This document shows positions 9,336 to 22,700 of a stretch of DNA of 64,000 nucleotides, piece by piece; position 1 is the stretch's first letter; the number at the start of each line of letters is the position of its first letter. The notes under the pieces are model-generated. The model worked only from the letters and a program-made list of their open reading frames with translations. It was not told the DNA's origin and searched no databases. Both the position numbers and the translations under genes were made by a program. Origin of the DNA: Glebionis coronaria (Eukaryota > Streptophyta > Magnoliopsida > Asterales > Asteraceae); the NCBI GenBank assembly GCA_025667525.1, contig CM046876.1, positions 480,706,557 through 480,770,556 on the forward strand. Direction: 5' to 3'.

Positions 9336-10380
9336 TGTAGAAACTAGAAGGGGTGTTGAATAGTTTCTTAAAATTACTTGTTAAAGATTGATTATTAAAA
9401 ATACTTTTTCAAAAACTTAAGCTTGAGTATTCATGTGAAACCTTTTTATACACAATATAAACAAGGTATAGTGCAACTAAACTAATAATCACAAGTATAA
9501 AGAATAATTAATGTAAACAGATAAGGGAAGGAAAGCTTAAGCCAAACACCAAGGATTTATTGTGGTTCGGCAACAAAACTCACTCCTCATTCCTACTCCA
9601 CTCCTCGAGTACACATTACTCGAGATTTCACTAATCAACAAGCTCCTTAAGGTGGAGAAACCGTACACAACATTGCTTAACCAATTTCTGACTCTAAGCT
9701 AAAAGTCGAGCCCTAATCTTAGTTAGGACCAATCTACACCAATATACTTTAAGGACTAAGTATTAACCTTAATACATACACAACTTCCAATAGACACAAC
9801 TACTTGGATCTTCACAACAATGACACAACAATGAATGAATAAGTTTGGATCTTCAATGGATCTTTTAGGTAGACACATCACTTCAAGAATGATAGTGTTC
9901 TTCTCTTTGCACTTTGAGAGGAAAAGATGAGATGAGAAAGATTCACTTCTAAACAAGTAGTAATCAAACAAATGATCAAGGATTTGAGTGATTTAAGAAG
10001 TATGAAAGAATCTGGAAATGTATGTGCAAAAGAGGTGGTTTGAAAGTCTGAAAATGGTCCACTATTTATAAGACAAACATCCAACGGCTATATCTGCACG
10101 CGGTTCCTTATTGGAGCCCGCGGTTCCATATCGATAAGGAACCGCTATAGGTGCTAAAGAACCGCATGCATAGACTCCGCTCCTTTTTGTCTTTTAGTGG
10201 ACTAGTTCGAATCTGGGGATAAAAATATCCTGAAAGGATATTCCAAACCAAGATAGAATATGCCATTTTTAAATAATTAATTTAATAAAACATTTTCTTA
10301 AAAAGGAAGTTTAATAAAAAAAACTTTGTCACACTTAATAAAAAGTGAGTTTTAAGAAAAGATTAAATCCTTGGTCCCTT
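9336..10380 (-). repeat. SIRE-like Copia LTR (element H, 5' LTR)
   Basis: On the minus strand 9336-9870 aligns with the LTR of element G (32850-33388): same TTCTACA end, the block around CTCCACCTTAAGGAGCTTG, and CCAATATACTTTAAGG in complement. A TATAAATA box lies near 10060-10068 on the minus strand. The upstream end of the LTR is uncertain; it probably starts around 10370-10380, before remnant E. The ORFs at 9756-10084 are not supported. Confidence 0.75.
10100..10145. repeat. GCGGTTCC inverted repeats in LTR H
   Basis: GCGGTTCC occurs at 10100 and 10120 and its complement GGAACCGC at 10138-10145, with another GAACCGC near 10161. The arm at 10100-10110 (GCGGTTCCTTA) pairs perfectly with 10135-10145. 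A close relative with ten-base arms lies in the gag region of element G (34955-34980). Confidence 0.7.
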
Positions 10381-10439
10381 AATTAGGATAAGTACTTGTT
10401 TGTTCATACCTTAAGTGATAATGGTTGAAATGAAAAATA

Positions 10440-11281
10440 CTTGAACTCAAGAATTCGTTTTTCGTTGTTTTCGTAAATGCTTGTTTTTACATATTGTCGT
10501 AATCAAAATAAAGCGAGACCGAAAAGTGCAAGTAACGTTTTTAGGCATCATTGCATTAAAAGATACATTCTTGTTTGGGTAAAGGTGAAAGTTGAGTTGA
10601 GTGATGCGTTTTATACAGAGACTCGTGGACAGAGTGAAAGGACGATTTGAACATTGGACGATATACTTGTGCACGTGTGATTGACTTATGAATTGTTGGA
10701 TTTCTTATATGACAATGGTTATCATGCTAGTCATGAGGTTGTACTGTTTGAAGGTCCATAAAGAACTTCAAATTGTGAAGATTAAAGATCGTGAGTTATG
10801 AACGTAAGTTAGGTTTTCTGTGTAATGAAGTAATATAGGAGGAATTAAATGACTGAACTATAAATAATGTTGGTAACTACTAATAAGATTGTAAGGGTCG
10901 AGGATCGTTTGTTAGCAGTAAAGAATTGTCAGAAGAGATATGTTGGTAATTGAAGGAAATCTATGGAGTTTGCAATTGGAAACATGGTTATACTTAAGGT
11001 GTCGTTATGAAGGGTGAAATTCGTTTTAGGAAAAACAAGGAGCGAATTAAACTTGAAGATAAGTTGCATTTCATAGAGGAAACTATGAGGAGTTCGTAAG
11101 AGGTTGAAGCATAGTAAGATTTCTATTGTGGATACAAGAATTCTAGGAGTGGACCTGAATTCGCGGAGGAAGCATGTAGATTTCTTTAAGGAAAAGAATT
11201 CTCTTTTTATTCGAGAGGTATCAAATGTGAGTATAAGAGGGGTCGAGCGCCGAGATGTCGCTCTCTTTTAGAAGGGTAGGA
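10440..11281 (+). pseudogene. 3' end of a Tekay-like Gypsy pol (element E)
   Basis: Plus-strand remains of the integrase end. Around 10580-10640 a translation gives ELSDAFYTETRGQSERTI, matching the integrase block normally reading TAFHPQT.GQSERTIQ. It continues with DNGYHAS where the family has YNNSYHAS. Near 11150-11270 the product end WREEA...GRAPRCRSLLEG resembles the usual C-terminus just before a Tekay 3' LTR. Stops and frameshifts are frequent and no catalytic unit survives. The 5' part is missing, apparently cut by LTR H. The minus-strand ORF at 10447-10674 is a shadow. Confidence 0.75.
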
Positions 11282-13930
11282 TGTGATAACCCGAACCCGA
11301 GGTCATTAATTATACCTATATTGCAAATATTTTTGAAAATTTTGATGAGCTTGAATGCTATGACGTTCGATGGTTTAATTTAAAAACGATGTTGTAAGTC
11401 TTATTTTTACTTTTTTATTAATTGTGAGGACAACTAGTAATTGCGTTATCGACGGATGCCCGAAATTTTACGTTTTATTATTGGTTGTTTTGATGTTTAT
11501 ATTTTGGACTTTTTTTTAATTGTGTATTAAGTCGTACCGGGACTATATTATTATCATATTTGAGCGCGTTTTAACTTTTAAAAAGTATTTTATGAAACAC
11601 GAGCCTCGTGAACATTTTCAAAATTGACTAATAGTCATTTTCTACCCTTTAAACTATTTTATTGTATTTTGATCCAAAACTATGCAAGATTGGCAAAACT
11701 AGCCCTTCCACCCACCATATATAAACCTTTTTCTACCTAACATAAACACATAGTAACAAGATACAAAAAAAATCAAACACCCTCTCTCCCCTTTTCTTTT
11801 CTAGCTGTGACTTAAGAACACACCAAAACCCAAATTTTTCTTGATTACTAGTTTGATCCATCCAAAAATAAAACAAGATCACATCTTAGAATTCAAAGGT
11901 GATTCATATGATGCAAAAAAAATACAACATGCATGAAGTTTTTTTTGGTTATGAACTAAGGTTGGTGTGATGATTAGATGATCATGCATGTGTTTATCTA
12001 GTGATAATCATGTGTTGATCATGTTGTTTTGTAGATGAAAAATTATTTTTGATTTTCGGTTTTTATTTTGATGAATTATACAAGTGTTAGCATTGATATA
12101 TATTGATATTAGGGTGATATTAGGGGTGTGAGATTGACTAAAATGGGTCAAAATTTTGATTTGGTATGATTTTTAAATATGTATTTTTCGGCAGTAGGTT
12201 TGAAGGAAATTTTGGAAATCTTAATTCTAAGTTGAGGTTGATATGATAGGATAGTTTATACATATTTTAATTATCTTCGTTTTGGCGTAAATTAGAGCTT
12301 CTAACTCAAAACGAGGAAGAAGTTATGATAGTTTGACTATCTGTGTACTGGGAGACGAGTATCGGCACAATTTGAAGTTGTTGTCAATATTTAGATCGAA
12401 TCTCGGGGACTATAGAAAGAGTTTCAAAATGAGTCAAGGGCTGCTTTAAAGATGTAAACCCTTGGTTATGAGTCTATTTTCAAACCTAAGTGTCGGTTTT
12501 ATAAATGAAGTCGTTTAGAGAGTTCAAAATGATTGTATTAGTCGATGACATAAAACTGTCCGGTTTTTGTAATACAAAGATGTGTCGGACAGGGAGTCTT
12601 AGAAGTAAAATCTTTTGACAAACTTTTCGGAGGAATTTCTATAGATAGTAAGTGAGTTCCTCAAGTCGTTTCATAAACTTTTGACGTGTCTAAGTGGGGT
12701 AAAAGAGCTAGTAAATTTGGTATGTGCCGACAGATTTTTATCGAGAGTATAGATTAATAAAGTAAACATATAGAAAAGTATAATAGTATCACTTGTATTG
12801 TTTTCTTTCGGGTTTGTCGTGATTTTGTGATTTTGAGTTTTATTTTATTATGTTTGGTTTATACTCGAGTCTATTATTAATGAACGCGCCTTGCTTGATA
12901 GGCTGCGGTTTTCGTGTTTATCAGGCATCAACTATCGTCGATGATCGTCTTGCTACTTCTATTACTCAAGGTGAGTCTATAGCCTCGCTTTGTACTTGTT
13001 TTGAATGATTTGAAAACCCGCAAGGGGGATACATCCTATTTGAAAATAAAATGAACACAAGTCATGAATGATTGTTTGGACCCGAATGTTGCCTGATGTT
13101 GCCTTGAATTGTATAAGTACCTAGTTGCTAAAGTCCCTAATTTTATGAACCTTTAACTATCTTCTAGCTCTATGTTGTGAGTTGGGAATAGCCGCTTGTT
13201 CAAATGATAGTACTATTGGGTTGACGACCCTATCCGAGACTAGGGCTTTACGCTGAGTAACCTCTGGGAAGGATAATTTACGAGAATGAGAGTCAGTGGT
13301 ATAAAGTTAGCAACTTATACCCTAGTAGGGTCAGTAGAATTCATTTAGTCATGCTGGCATTTGGAGTGGGTGACTAAGTTAAGGGGTCGGTGTCATGTGC
13401 TTAATACAATTCTATAGTTGTTGCTATAAGATGGAATACCTGGATAATAGATTATATACGTAGCAATTATATTAAATGATTATGATTGACTTTTCTCTTG
13501 TGTTCAAATGATGATTTTGTTAAACCTATAGACTTGCTCAACCATTGTGTTGATGATTTTAAGCATGTATTTCACGTTATTGAAGTTGATTAATGGCGGA
13601 GCTTGCTGGAGAAGGATTGCGGGTTGCTTTTGTGGTAGTTGAGACTAAAACTGATTTCTTTCCTTTTTGTCATAAAACTAATTAAGTTTGGACATGTATT
13701 TTAGTAAAAATGTTTGTTGATTGGTTGAGATCTTTGGGGACCAAAACGCTGCTCTGAATATTAAACTTTTGTTTTAAATAGGATAGATGGTTTTAGACAA
13801 TGATTAGATTATTTCCTTTATATTTCAAATGTACCATTTTGAGATCGTTCAATGTGTCTTGTGTAATGAGGTTTGAGTTTAGCACCCAAATGTGTATTTC
13901 CGCTGCGCCAATGTATTTGGGGGTGTTAAA
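11282..13930 (+). repeat. Tekay-like Gypsy 3' LTR (element E)
   Basis: 2649 bp from TGTGATAACCC to GGGGGTGTTAAA (a Tekay LTR normally ends GTTACA). It is preceded by purine-rich GAAGGGTAGGA. It contains the block GGTGAGTCTATAGCCTCG followed by AAAACCCGCAAGGGGGATA (12970-13030), which recurs in LTRs D and J. A TATATAAA box is at about 11719. It is related to LTR F (1-961 and 7858-8566 on the minus strand) but strongly diverged. No primer site follows, so it is a 3' or solo LTR. Confidence 0.82.
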
Positions 13931-14949
13931 CTATATCTGAAAGAAAATAACCTGTCAACATAGAGTACAGATGTCTATTATTTTGAATACATTAAGAAGA
14001 ATATTAACCTTAATGAAAATGGGCTAAGTGAGAGAATTATCCAAATACTAAACTACATACTCTACGTATGCATTATGTTATTTGGAAGTACACTTACCAT
14101 TGAAAGAAATTCCAATAAAGATTATATTATAATAGAGCTTCGTAGTACGTTGAGTAGTGACAATTAAGTATCTACTGGATTAAAATGGTGATTTTAGATC
14201 ATCCGAGAGATTATTTTGATAAACATTTCTCACGACAAATGAGAAACTACACCATATTAAACAGTATCTAGTTGAGAAGGATATTTTCTCTATCAATTAC
14301 CCAAATTGATTTTGAAAAATGCGATAATCAATTCAAGATTTTGAATTAAGTTGTGACATATTCACTCGAGCTTCCCAAAGAACTCAGTAATAATCATAGT
14401 CCTTTTCATATTATGGAATCTAAGGAAGATTTATCTGATTAAATGATATGATTTGTATATTCCGTTAGGTGATGAATTAAATTCTTATGAGGTAATATTA
14501 CGAATTTGATCGCTAAGATATGAATGATACTTCATGTATAACCATTTTGATGAAAATTATGATAAAACAGATTGATTTGAAAGTAAATACCAACAGTAAA
14601 TCTGTATTCTTGATATGTGAATAGAATTCTAAGAAGGAATTTAAGAACGCGAGAGCTATATTTGCCTTTGATATGTTATGTTACCATTATAATCTTGGGA
14701 CAAGATTTCTTTAAGGGGATAACAACCCATAAATTTCACATCTATCCTATGTGCTAGGATTTTATCAATATGAAAATTTGACTGGAAATTTTTGCTTTTA
14801 TGCCTTACTTGGTAAGATGAATTGTTTTTCACAACCTGAACTACCACTTCAACATATTCCTATATGTTGTAAATACAATGTGTATATCAAGTCTAAGTCT
14901 AAAAGTAATCATATAAGTGCAATATTAATAAGAACATCTCAAATATAAC
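13931..14949. other. Unassigned AT-rich stretch
   Basis: No LTR end, domain or RNA gene recognised. Two overlapping 63-65-residue ORFs on opposite strands (14656-14948) lack any recognisable motif. The stretch lies between LTR E and the start of LTR J and is probably an eroded transposon interior. Confidence 0.5.
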
Positions 14950-16303
14950 TATGACGCCCTAAATTCCCTTAGAAACCCTAGAATCCCTCTAAATGAGTTG
15001 TAAACTCAAGAATGGTAAACTATGAGTGTAAAATACATATGAATAATAATCAAAGATTATAAACAAGTTATTTGAAGGCACAATATTATCCAAGAATACT
15101 ATGTACAAACTATACAAACAATATAATTACACAATATCTATATATGAATATCAAATACAATATACTAATTATAATCTATCATATAAAGGAAATGTAATTG
15201 ATCACAAAACACTAATATTCACGAATCTAAAGCTAATTACAAAGTAAGACCAAATAATCAAGATTAACATATAGAATCCATTTCACATTGAATTGAAGTC
15301 TAATGTTTTGCAACTAATTATAAAACTCAACTAAGTATCATATTAAGAATACACATTTATTTCAACTTAAGTTACTAGTTACTTAAGCACAATGTACATG
15401 TTATCAAAGCATAGGATCTTAAGCTCACTTAATTGTACCTAGGATATGATTACCTTATATAAACCCTTAAACTAAGAATGTGTAATCCCTAGAAGTCATA
15501 AACATACTATATAAGACCTAGAATAAGTTTACATTATGATATGAACACTAATTACTCAATATAGAAAGCCATTAGGATTAGTGACCTAAAACACGTATAT
15601 TAAGCATTTCACTTAGAATCAATACCTAGTCTTTTAGGAAAAGTCTACAAACACTTATATCATTACATTAAGGTTATAAGATTGTATTAAGACAATGTAC
15701 AAGTACCGTAAAGCACAAGGTACAAGATTTCAATGCATGAAAAAAGGTATTTTTACACTTTGGACATGTTTACTTAGAATAACTTAGTAGTACCAATGTA
15801 GGGACTTCATGAACACATTGAAGACAATGTAGGATGTATAAATTGAGTTTACATCAGTAGCTAAATCAAGGATAATGGATTTAATAAGGATTTAACTGTA
15901 AATTATTACAAACCCTAACCCGCCTAGGTTTTCTTCTCAAATTCACATCAAACCTTTCTTAAGATTTAAATCAAGAACCCAAATCTTCTAAATACAATGT
16001 CTAAATCCTAATTATACCCTAATCTATCACTAATCACATTCCTAAACCCTTAATTACAAGAATTACAAAGTTACAAAATTACAAGCCCTAATTTAGGAGC
16101 CGGCTAGGTTTTTCCCTCCAAAAACCCATTTAAAACCTTTCCCTCCCAAATTAAAACTTAGGTACAGATCAAATAGACATATTGGGATATTTTCTAGTAG
16201 GTTATGCACCTACTTGTGGCTTACACATCACCATTCTCATCTTAATTTTGCTGTGAGCTATACTACACCACAAGACTTAGATATTTTGTTCCTAGAGTCT
16301 ACA
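14950..16303 (+). repeat. LTR J, first part (Tekay-like, split by D and K)
   Basis: Starts at or near TATGACGCCCTAAATTCCC and runs to the left copy of D's target duplication CTACA (16299-16303). It continues at 28524-29843 and 32312-32849. Together the three pieces make about 3.2 kb, the size expected for a Tekay LTR. The start is placed by similarity of TGACGCCC to other LTR starts and is less certain than the end. No ORF is supported. Confidence 0.6.
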
Positions 16304-19300
16304 TGTAACACCCCCAAATTTATACAACTCAATACAGCGGAAGACTCGTTGGTGTTACGGGATAGCACATTACTCACATAATAGACAACGCTTAAAAATC
16401 GCGTCGTTTATTAATAAAGCATTTCCATTCATAAATATCAAAGTTACATAGGTCCCAAGTCATTGTATTTAATACAGGTTATACAAAGCATTTGAATGGA
16501 AATAAGTATTTAGGTGCGGGCCATGAATTCTTGTTGTCTTCCCGAGAATTACCTTCAAGTACCTGAGATAAAACATGTTAAAAGAAAAGGTCAGCGATAA
16601 CGCCGAGTGAATTCATAGAGTTTAATAAATTCCATCAATATAACTTTGGTATAAAATTATTACCAAAAATCATTTCGTACAAATCATTGTAATAGGCTGT
16701 AAAATAGCCAAAGTCATTTTTATACAAATCCTTATCGAAAATCATAATATAGGCATTTGCCTTAAAAATCATTATACGAGCCAATGTCGTAAAAACATCA
16801 TACAATACGTTTTATAACGTTGTATAGATTAAATAAAAACCGTTATATGAATATGGTTATATAAAACAAAACACGAACATAATATCAATAGTATGAGCCC
16901 GTATTGCTAGTCAGGCAATACATCGTAATTCGGTGCGTATAGTAGTATTTCATTAACTGGATTATTATAAGCCGCATGACATTGTTACCTTACTAAACCA
17001 AACAACGAGTAGCTAACCCGAAACTCATTTGCCCATCTAAATTAGCGTGTCGTCACAAAGGTCACACTATGGAAATCTTCTCATACATAAATTCGCTTAC
17101 CAATCAATGTGGCACGACGGGGATCAACCGTCAAGGCGCGAACTGGGGTGATCGTCCCCAAATAGTACTATTATTTACATAAGCGTCTACCAAATCCCGG
17201 TAGTTCACAATTCATGCTAATGGGACTTTTAGTGACATAACCTAACTTTAATAATCCATTTTATTTCATCTATCGGGTCACTTAATCATTTATCAGGTCA
17301 TACAATCGGGTCATACAATCATTCGGGTCCAAATCAATAAACAAACAATCGGGACAAATGGTGTCATGTTTTATAAAAACTAACATGTTATCTCCCTCGC
17401 GGGTTTATAAAATATTTATAAAAACATTTAAAAGGAGTGTGAGGCTATAAACTCACGTTGATGTGGGAAGGCGGGTTATCGGCAATTCGGATGTACGGTA
17501 CGTGCTTCAATCACGGAAACCTAGACAAATAATACTTGTCTTAGACTCTTGTCCAATGAATTTATAAAAATAACAATTATGTATACATATGATGATTTTA
17601 TATATATGATGATCAAGTGGGTTTATATATTCTCCTGCACTCATTTTTGTGTTTATGTGTCGATAACTTTTATACTAGTTTACTAGTTTTACCTATTTAC
17701 ATACTTTAACTCCAATAAACTTATTATAAGTTCTTTAACTTGTATTAATCCATTTTATACTTGTATTATCCGTATTTACATTTTACATGTTGGGCCCAAA
17801 TGGGTTAAGCCCAATAAATAAGTTTATAAGTGTTTTAGTCTATTTTGTTGCATTATTAGTCCAATAACGTTAACTTAGCCCGTTAATGTCCGTATGTTAT
17901 ATAGTTCGGGTTTCATCGGTTTTTAATTGTTATATATGTTTATATATCAGTATATGAGTTTATAAAAGTTTACATTAGACGGGTCCAACCGTCTAAGTTT
18001 TATTTAACAAAAACGTTAATTTTACGGTAATAGCCGAAAAAATCGTAAAAATCATGTTTATAGTTTTATAACTTATAAAACTTATCAAACTACCATTTTT
18101 ATAAAATGTTCATTTCTTTATCCTTATACATATTTATATAAATGTATTATATGAGTTAGTGGGTTTTAATTCACATTTTATACTATTTTTATTTGAGTGC
18201 TTATATAATACTATTATACTTTAATTTCCAAAATCTGATTTTATTTTCATGTTTACCAAAACTGCCATATCTAGAGTTCTATATGGAGATAGAAGCTCAA
18301 ATTTTTATGACATAAACTAAATGATATGTTCTCCATTTAACTCTTCTATAGCTACTGTTGAATCAGCCTCTAAGTAATTTCTAAAAATCGTCCAAAACAG
18401 TGAACTCAGATTTGTACTTTAAACTTGTTTTGATCATATCTCACTCATTACAATGATTCTATTGCATGGCCAACTCTCACATGTGTACAAGACATATTAC
18501 TTACTGTATATTGCTTCTACTTTGCCATTTTATCAGTCTAACATGTGGTTCTTTACTGTTTTATACAGCCAACAATCTAAACAAGATTTTAGCCTTGTTT
18601 CTTATAGTTTTTCATCTTTTTAAGCATGTTTATCAACACCAAATCCCCACACAATATTTTTAATCATCATTAATCATCATATACATATACATAAGTAAAA
18701 GAAATACAAGATTACATAATCAAAAATAACAAGAGGATGAGGAGAACAATCTTTATACCACCATGATGATGTAGGTTATGATCAAGACATGGATTTTGAT
18801 GGAGAAACTTGTGAATAACCAAGACTATCTTCAAGACCATCATTCTTCATGAACACCTTGTAGAAAATCAGCCCTAAGACACCAAGGAAACTCCTTTGTA
18901 GATGTTATGATCACCTCCAATCAATAAGTCTTTAAAAGGACATCATCTTATGCAAGAATAACATAAGATTTGTGGTTAAATTTAGATCAAATGGGGGTTT
19001 TGTTTGTGATGAGGGACGGCACAAAATGGGGAGGGTGAGAGAGTTTCTAGCTTGTTTTGCATGGTGAAATGAGCTACTAGTTTAGTTAAGTGGTTTTGGT
19101 GGTTGAAGTAGCTTAATATTGAAGCTTAACTAGACAAGTGTAACTTGCTAGTTTACATGTTTGACACCTCAAAGGTGTGTTGCTAGTTGAGGCCGGTTTT
19201 GAGTAGGGGTGGGACAAGTGTCCCACTTGTCTCATCCCCATTTATTTACGGGTACTCCTCGATTCTAGTTTCCTCGATTTGCGTGCCCTCGGGTCGTTTT

Positions 19301-19741
19301 ACGAAAAACGTTTTTATAAATTATGAATCAACGACACAAAACGAATCTAATAAAAATTGTCTCATCAAAAACGGAGTTCGAAAACGTAAATACGTAATCC
19401 TAGGGTTTCCGGTTTAGTCGTAAAGGACGTTAAAATAAAATCGTAAGTCCTAATCTCTTCTCGTAAATTTGTGAGTTTATGAACCAACTCAAAATTAAAA
19501 TCCCAAAGTAATATTCACGGACAAATTTATTTTCTGAAATGTCGGACTGTCACCAAAACGGTGTATGTAAACGTAAGCACGTAACGTTGAATCCTCCGGT
19601 TTAAACGTAGTCGACGCTACTTCAAGACGTAAATACAAATTACTTCCCAAAAATAAGTGAGTTCATAATATAACATTAAAATAATGTTTTTAAATAATAT
19701 TTGAGAATAAAATATCAACCATAAATTGACGGATTGTCACA
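16304..19741 (-). repeat. Element D 3' LTR
   Basis: 3438 bp copy of 25085-28523. The copies differ by many scattered substitutions, so this is not a recent insertion. The block near 17380-17460 is the complement of GTGAGTTTATAGCCTCAC plus AAACCCGCGAGGGAGATAA, the same conserved element as in LTRs E and J. The 65-residue plus-strand ORF at 18466 is repeated at 27248 only because both are LTR copies. Confidence 0.92.
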
Positions 19742-22700
19742 GCATTTACCCCTAAACAGGATCTTTGTCCTCAAAGATCATCTTACTACTCGCTTCTTAT
19801 AGAGTTAAAGCCATGTGGTTATTTCCTCCACACTCGGTCTTTTCTCACAAGTGTAATCCATTACAATACGCGAGTTTCATAACTACGGGAATAAGATCAG
19901 GCTTAATGTTGACTTACTTTCTCTATCCATGATGTTCACGGGTTTTTTATGAATGCAACTTTTCGCCGATCTAAACATTACTAAGAAACAATCAGATTCT
20001 CACTTGATAGACATTTCATCAAGTTCGATATACGAAACATAATTCACGCAGCTCTTGAAGTCCTAGGGTAGATCCAGATTATATGCCTTTCAATCCCAAC
20101 TTTTACATCGTCTCAATGGTCCCATACAACGAGGACTTATATCTCATGATCTTTTAGATCATCAATTCATGTTTCCATGGTTAAAATTTTTGGCATAACT
20201 TCGCTACCCATCTGGCACTTTAAGATCTACAGTTCATATTCACATAACCTCCTACCCACTACCGGCAGTCAATAATCAGATCCTAATTTCAACAATCATT
20301 TCAGGTCTCGCGGGTCGAGTATTTTGTAAGGTTAGGTTCGCCATCATAGGAAACCTTAAACCTAAAAGACATGTCCAACTCACAATGGGTGTATGTCGGG
20401 TGTCTTCATCTCAACTACTGCTTACAGATACTCTAATAATTAGATCATGACAAGATTCAATCTCGATCCTAATGCGATAATCATCAATGATAATCTCTCT
20501 AAAGGAAAACGATTATACGGTTTATTACCAAAGGTCAATCATTCACACATAAAACAAGACTTCTAGTGTTTTGTATTGTTACTTTACCTCGTCCCTTTGA
20601 TTTGGGGTGGTAAACAGTACTCTCATCAAGGTTCGTTCCCAACGACTTCTGAGCAAATCTCTAGAAATTCAATGCGAAGCGAGGATCTTGATAGAGATGA
20701 TCGATACAGGCACACCATGTTTACACAACTCCTTTAAATATAAAGAGTCAATTTATTCATCAAGAATCTATCATTAACAAGAATGATATTAGCAGATTTG
20801 GTCAGTCTGTCGACGATGACCCAAATCAAATCAAATTCAGATGATGACCTTTGCAATAGCTAGACGTTTACTAATGTATGAGGCGGTGTCTGCCTTCATA
20901 ATTTGCCATCAGTATAACTTCTTCAGATAACGATACATTAAATCAGAAATAACAGGAATAGAATACTTATACTTACAAGATTTCAATATAACTAAATCTC
21001 AAAATCTCCATATTTAGGCAACCTCAAGTGGCCTTTTATATATGTACCGCCATCGGCTTCTTAATTCTAATGGTTCACATTAGCCGCGAACCCCTTTTTA
21101 TTTTCTATATTATCTCTTTTTACAAACATCAGCTACTTTTAAATGGTTCGGCAATTTATTTTGTACCATCATTATTAAGAAATACATCCTAATTGGTTCT
21201 TTATACTTTTTATATAAGGTGTCAGTATTTACATTCATTAAAAATTTCTTTCTTCACATTTTCTAAGTTTTAGTTTCTTCAACTATCATTTTTATCCGTT
21301 TTACTCAATCCGACGTCTAAAGCGTCGATAATTATTACAACTAATTAAATATTAAATATTCAATTTTTATGAAACGTAAACGTAAGGATTTTAAATTTCT
21401 TCGTCCAATTATATGAAAATGTTCAAAAAAAATTTAATTTTAATTAACACGATTTTTGTTGATTTATCGAAAATAATTAATAAGATTCGTAAATGTTTGA
21501 AAAATCTTTGGTTATACTTTGGTTAAAATTTTCTTAGTTGAAAAGCAAAAAAGTGTCGTTTCAAATTTCAAGTCATGGTTTAAATGTTTTTCCTCAATCC
21601 TTCTTAGGTTGTCTTAAGGTATGCAAAAACATTTACCCCTAAACAGAAGTTTAGTTAAATGTTTTAGTTATAAGGAATGATTCCTTAAAAATCCTTTTGA
21701 TAATACATTTGTCAAAACATATTTCCACTTTCTTTTTAGTAATACTCAAAGTTTCAAATGGCTCTAACTTTGAAAAGTCAGTATAGATTCCATTATCTTA
21801 TTAATCACATGGTCAAATAATGTAAAGGATTAAGTTTTAAATCTCATGTTAAATATTCAAGGTACAGGTTTTAATTGTTCGGCCAATTTAGGGCAATCTA
21901 TAAATAATTACTAACTCCTTTTTATAATTATAAAAAAATAAATGGTCCTTAATGATCACAAGCATGAATTTATCAAATTACAGCCTACACACGTGATTCA
22001 CAAAATTATGAATGCTACATGTGCATCGATCAATCCAAACGACATCACATGAAACTCATAATGTTCATTACAAGTACCGGATGTAGTGATTGGAATAGAT
22101 AATCTTTATCGCAAATGCGAAGTTGATGATAACCATGCCATGGATCAAATCTTTAACACATACGCTAGAACCTTGTAAATGATCGAACAAATCTTCCATT
22201 TCGAGTTATGGATATCGTTTTCGATTGTCAATTTACTCAGTTCACAGTAATCTATAAATATAAGGAATGATAACACCATAGCTCTTTCATGATGACGAGC
22301 TCGGTAGAATAAAATCTTTCTCCGACAACTCTCTCAGTTGTACGGTAATTCCTTTAATTCAGATGGTGCTGACGTACAGTGCACATGCCACAGGTGCAGC
22401 ACCGGGACTATAATCAATACCAATTTCAACTTACCTTAATGGCAACAGTCTAGGTAATTCACCAGCAAATACTTCCTAAAGTTTCAGATAACAGAAATAT
22501 CTTTTAATAAATTCATATTAGATTCTTCTAGATTATAATATCTATGACTAATTCACAACCATTCATGGTATAATTTCAAGTTTAAATGCAGGATATGGTC
22601 ATCTATCAAGAATTATTTAGATCACTTTTGATAATCAGCATCTTATCATTTAGGGTAATTCTAATCGAGTTCCCATCAATTAAGACAATGTCGTCATGTC

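Noticed and set aside
14656..14948. Opposite-strand small ORFs in the unassigned stretch
   Set aside because: Chance-length frames in AT-rich DNA without motif.
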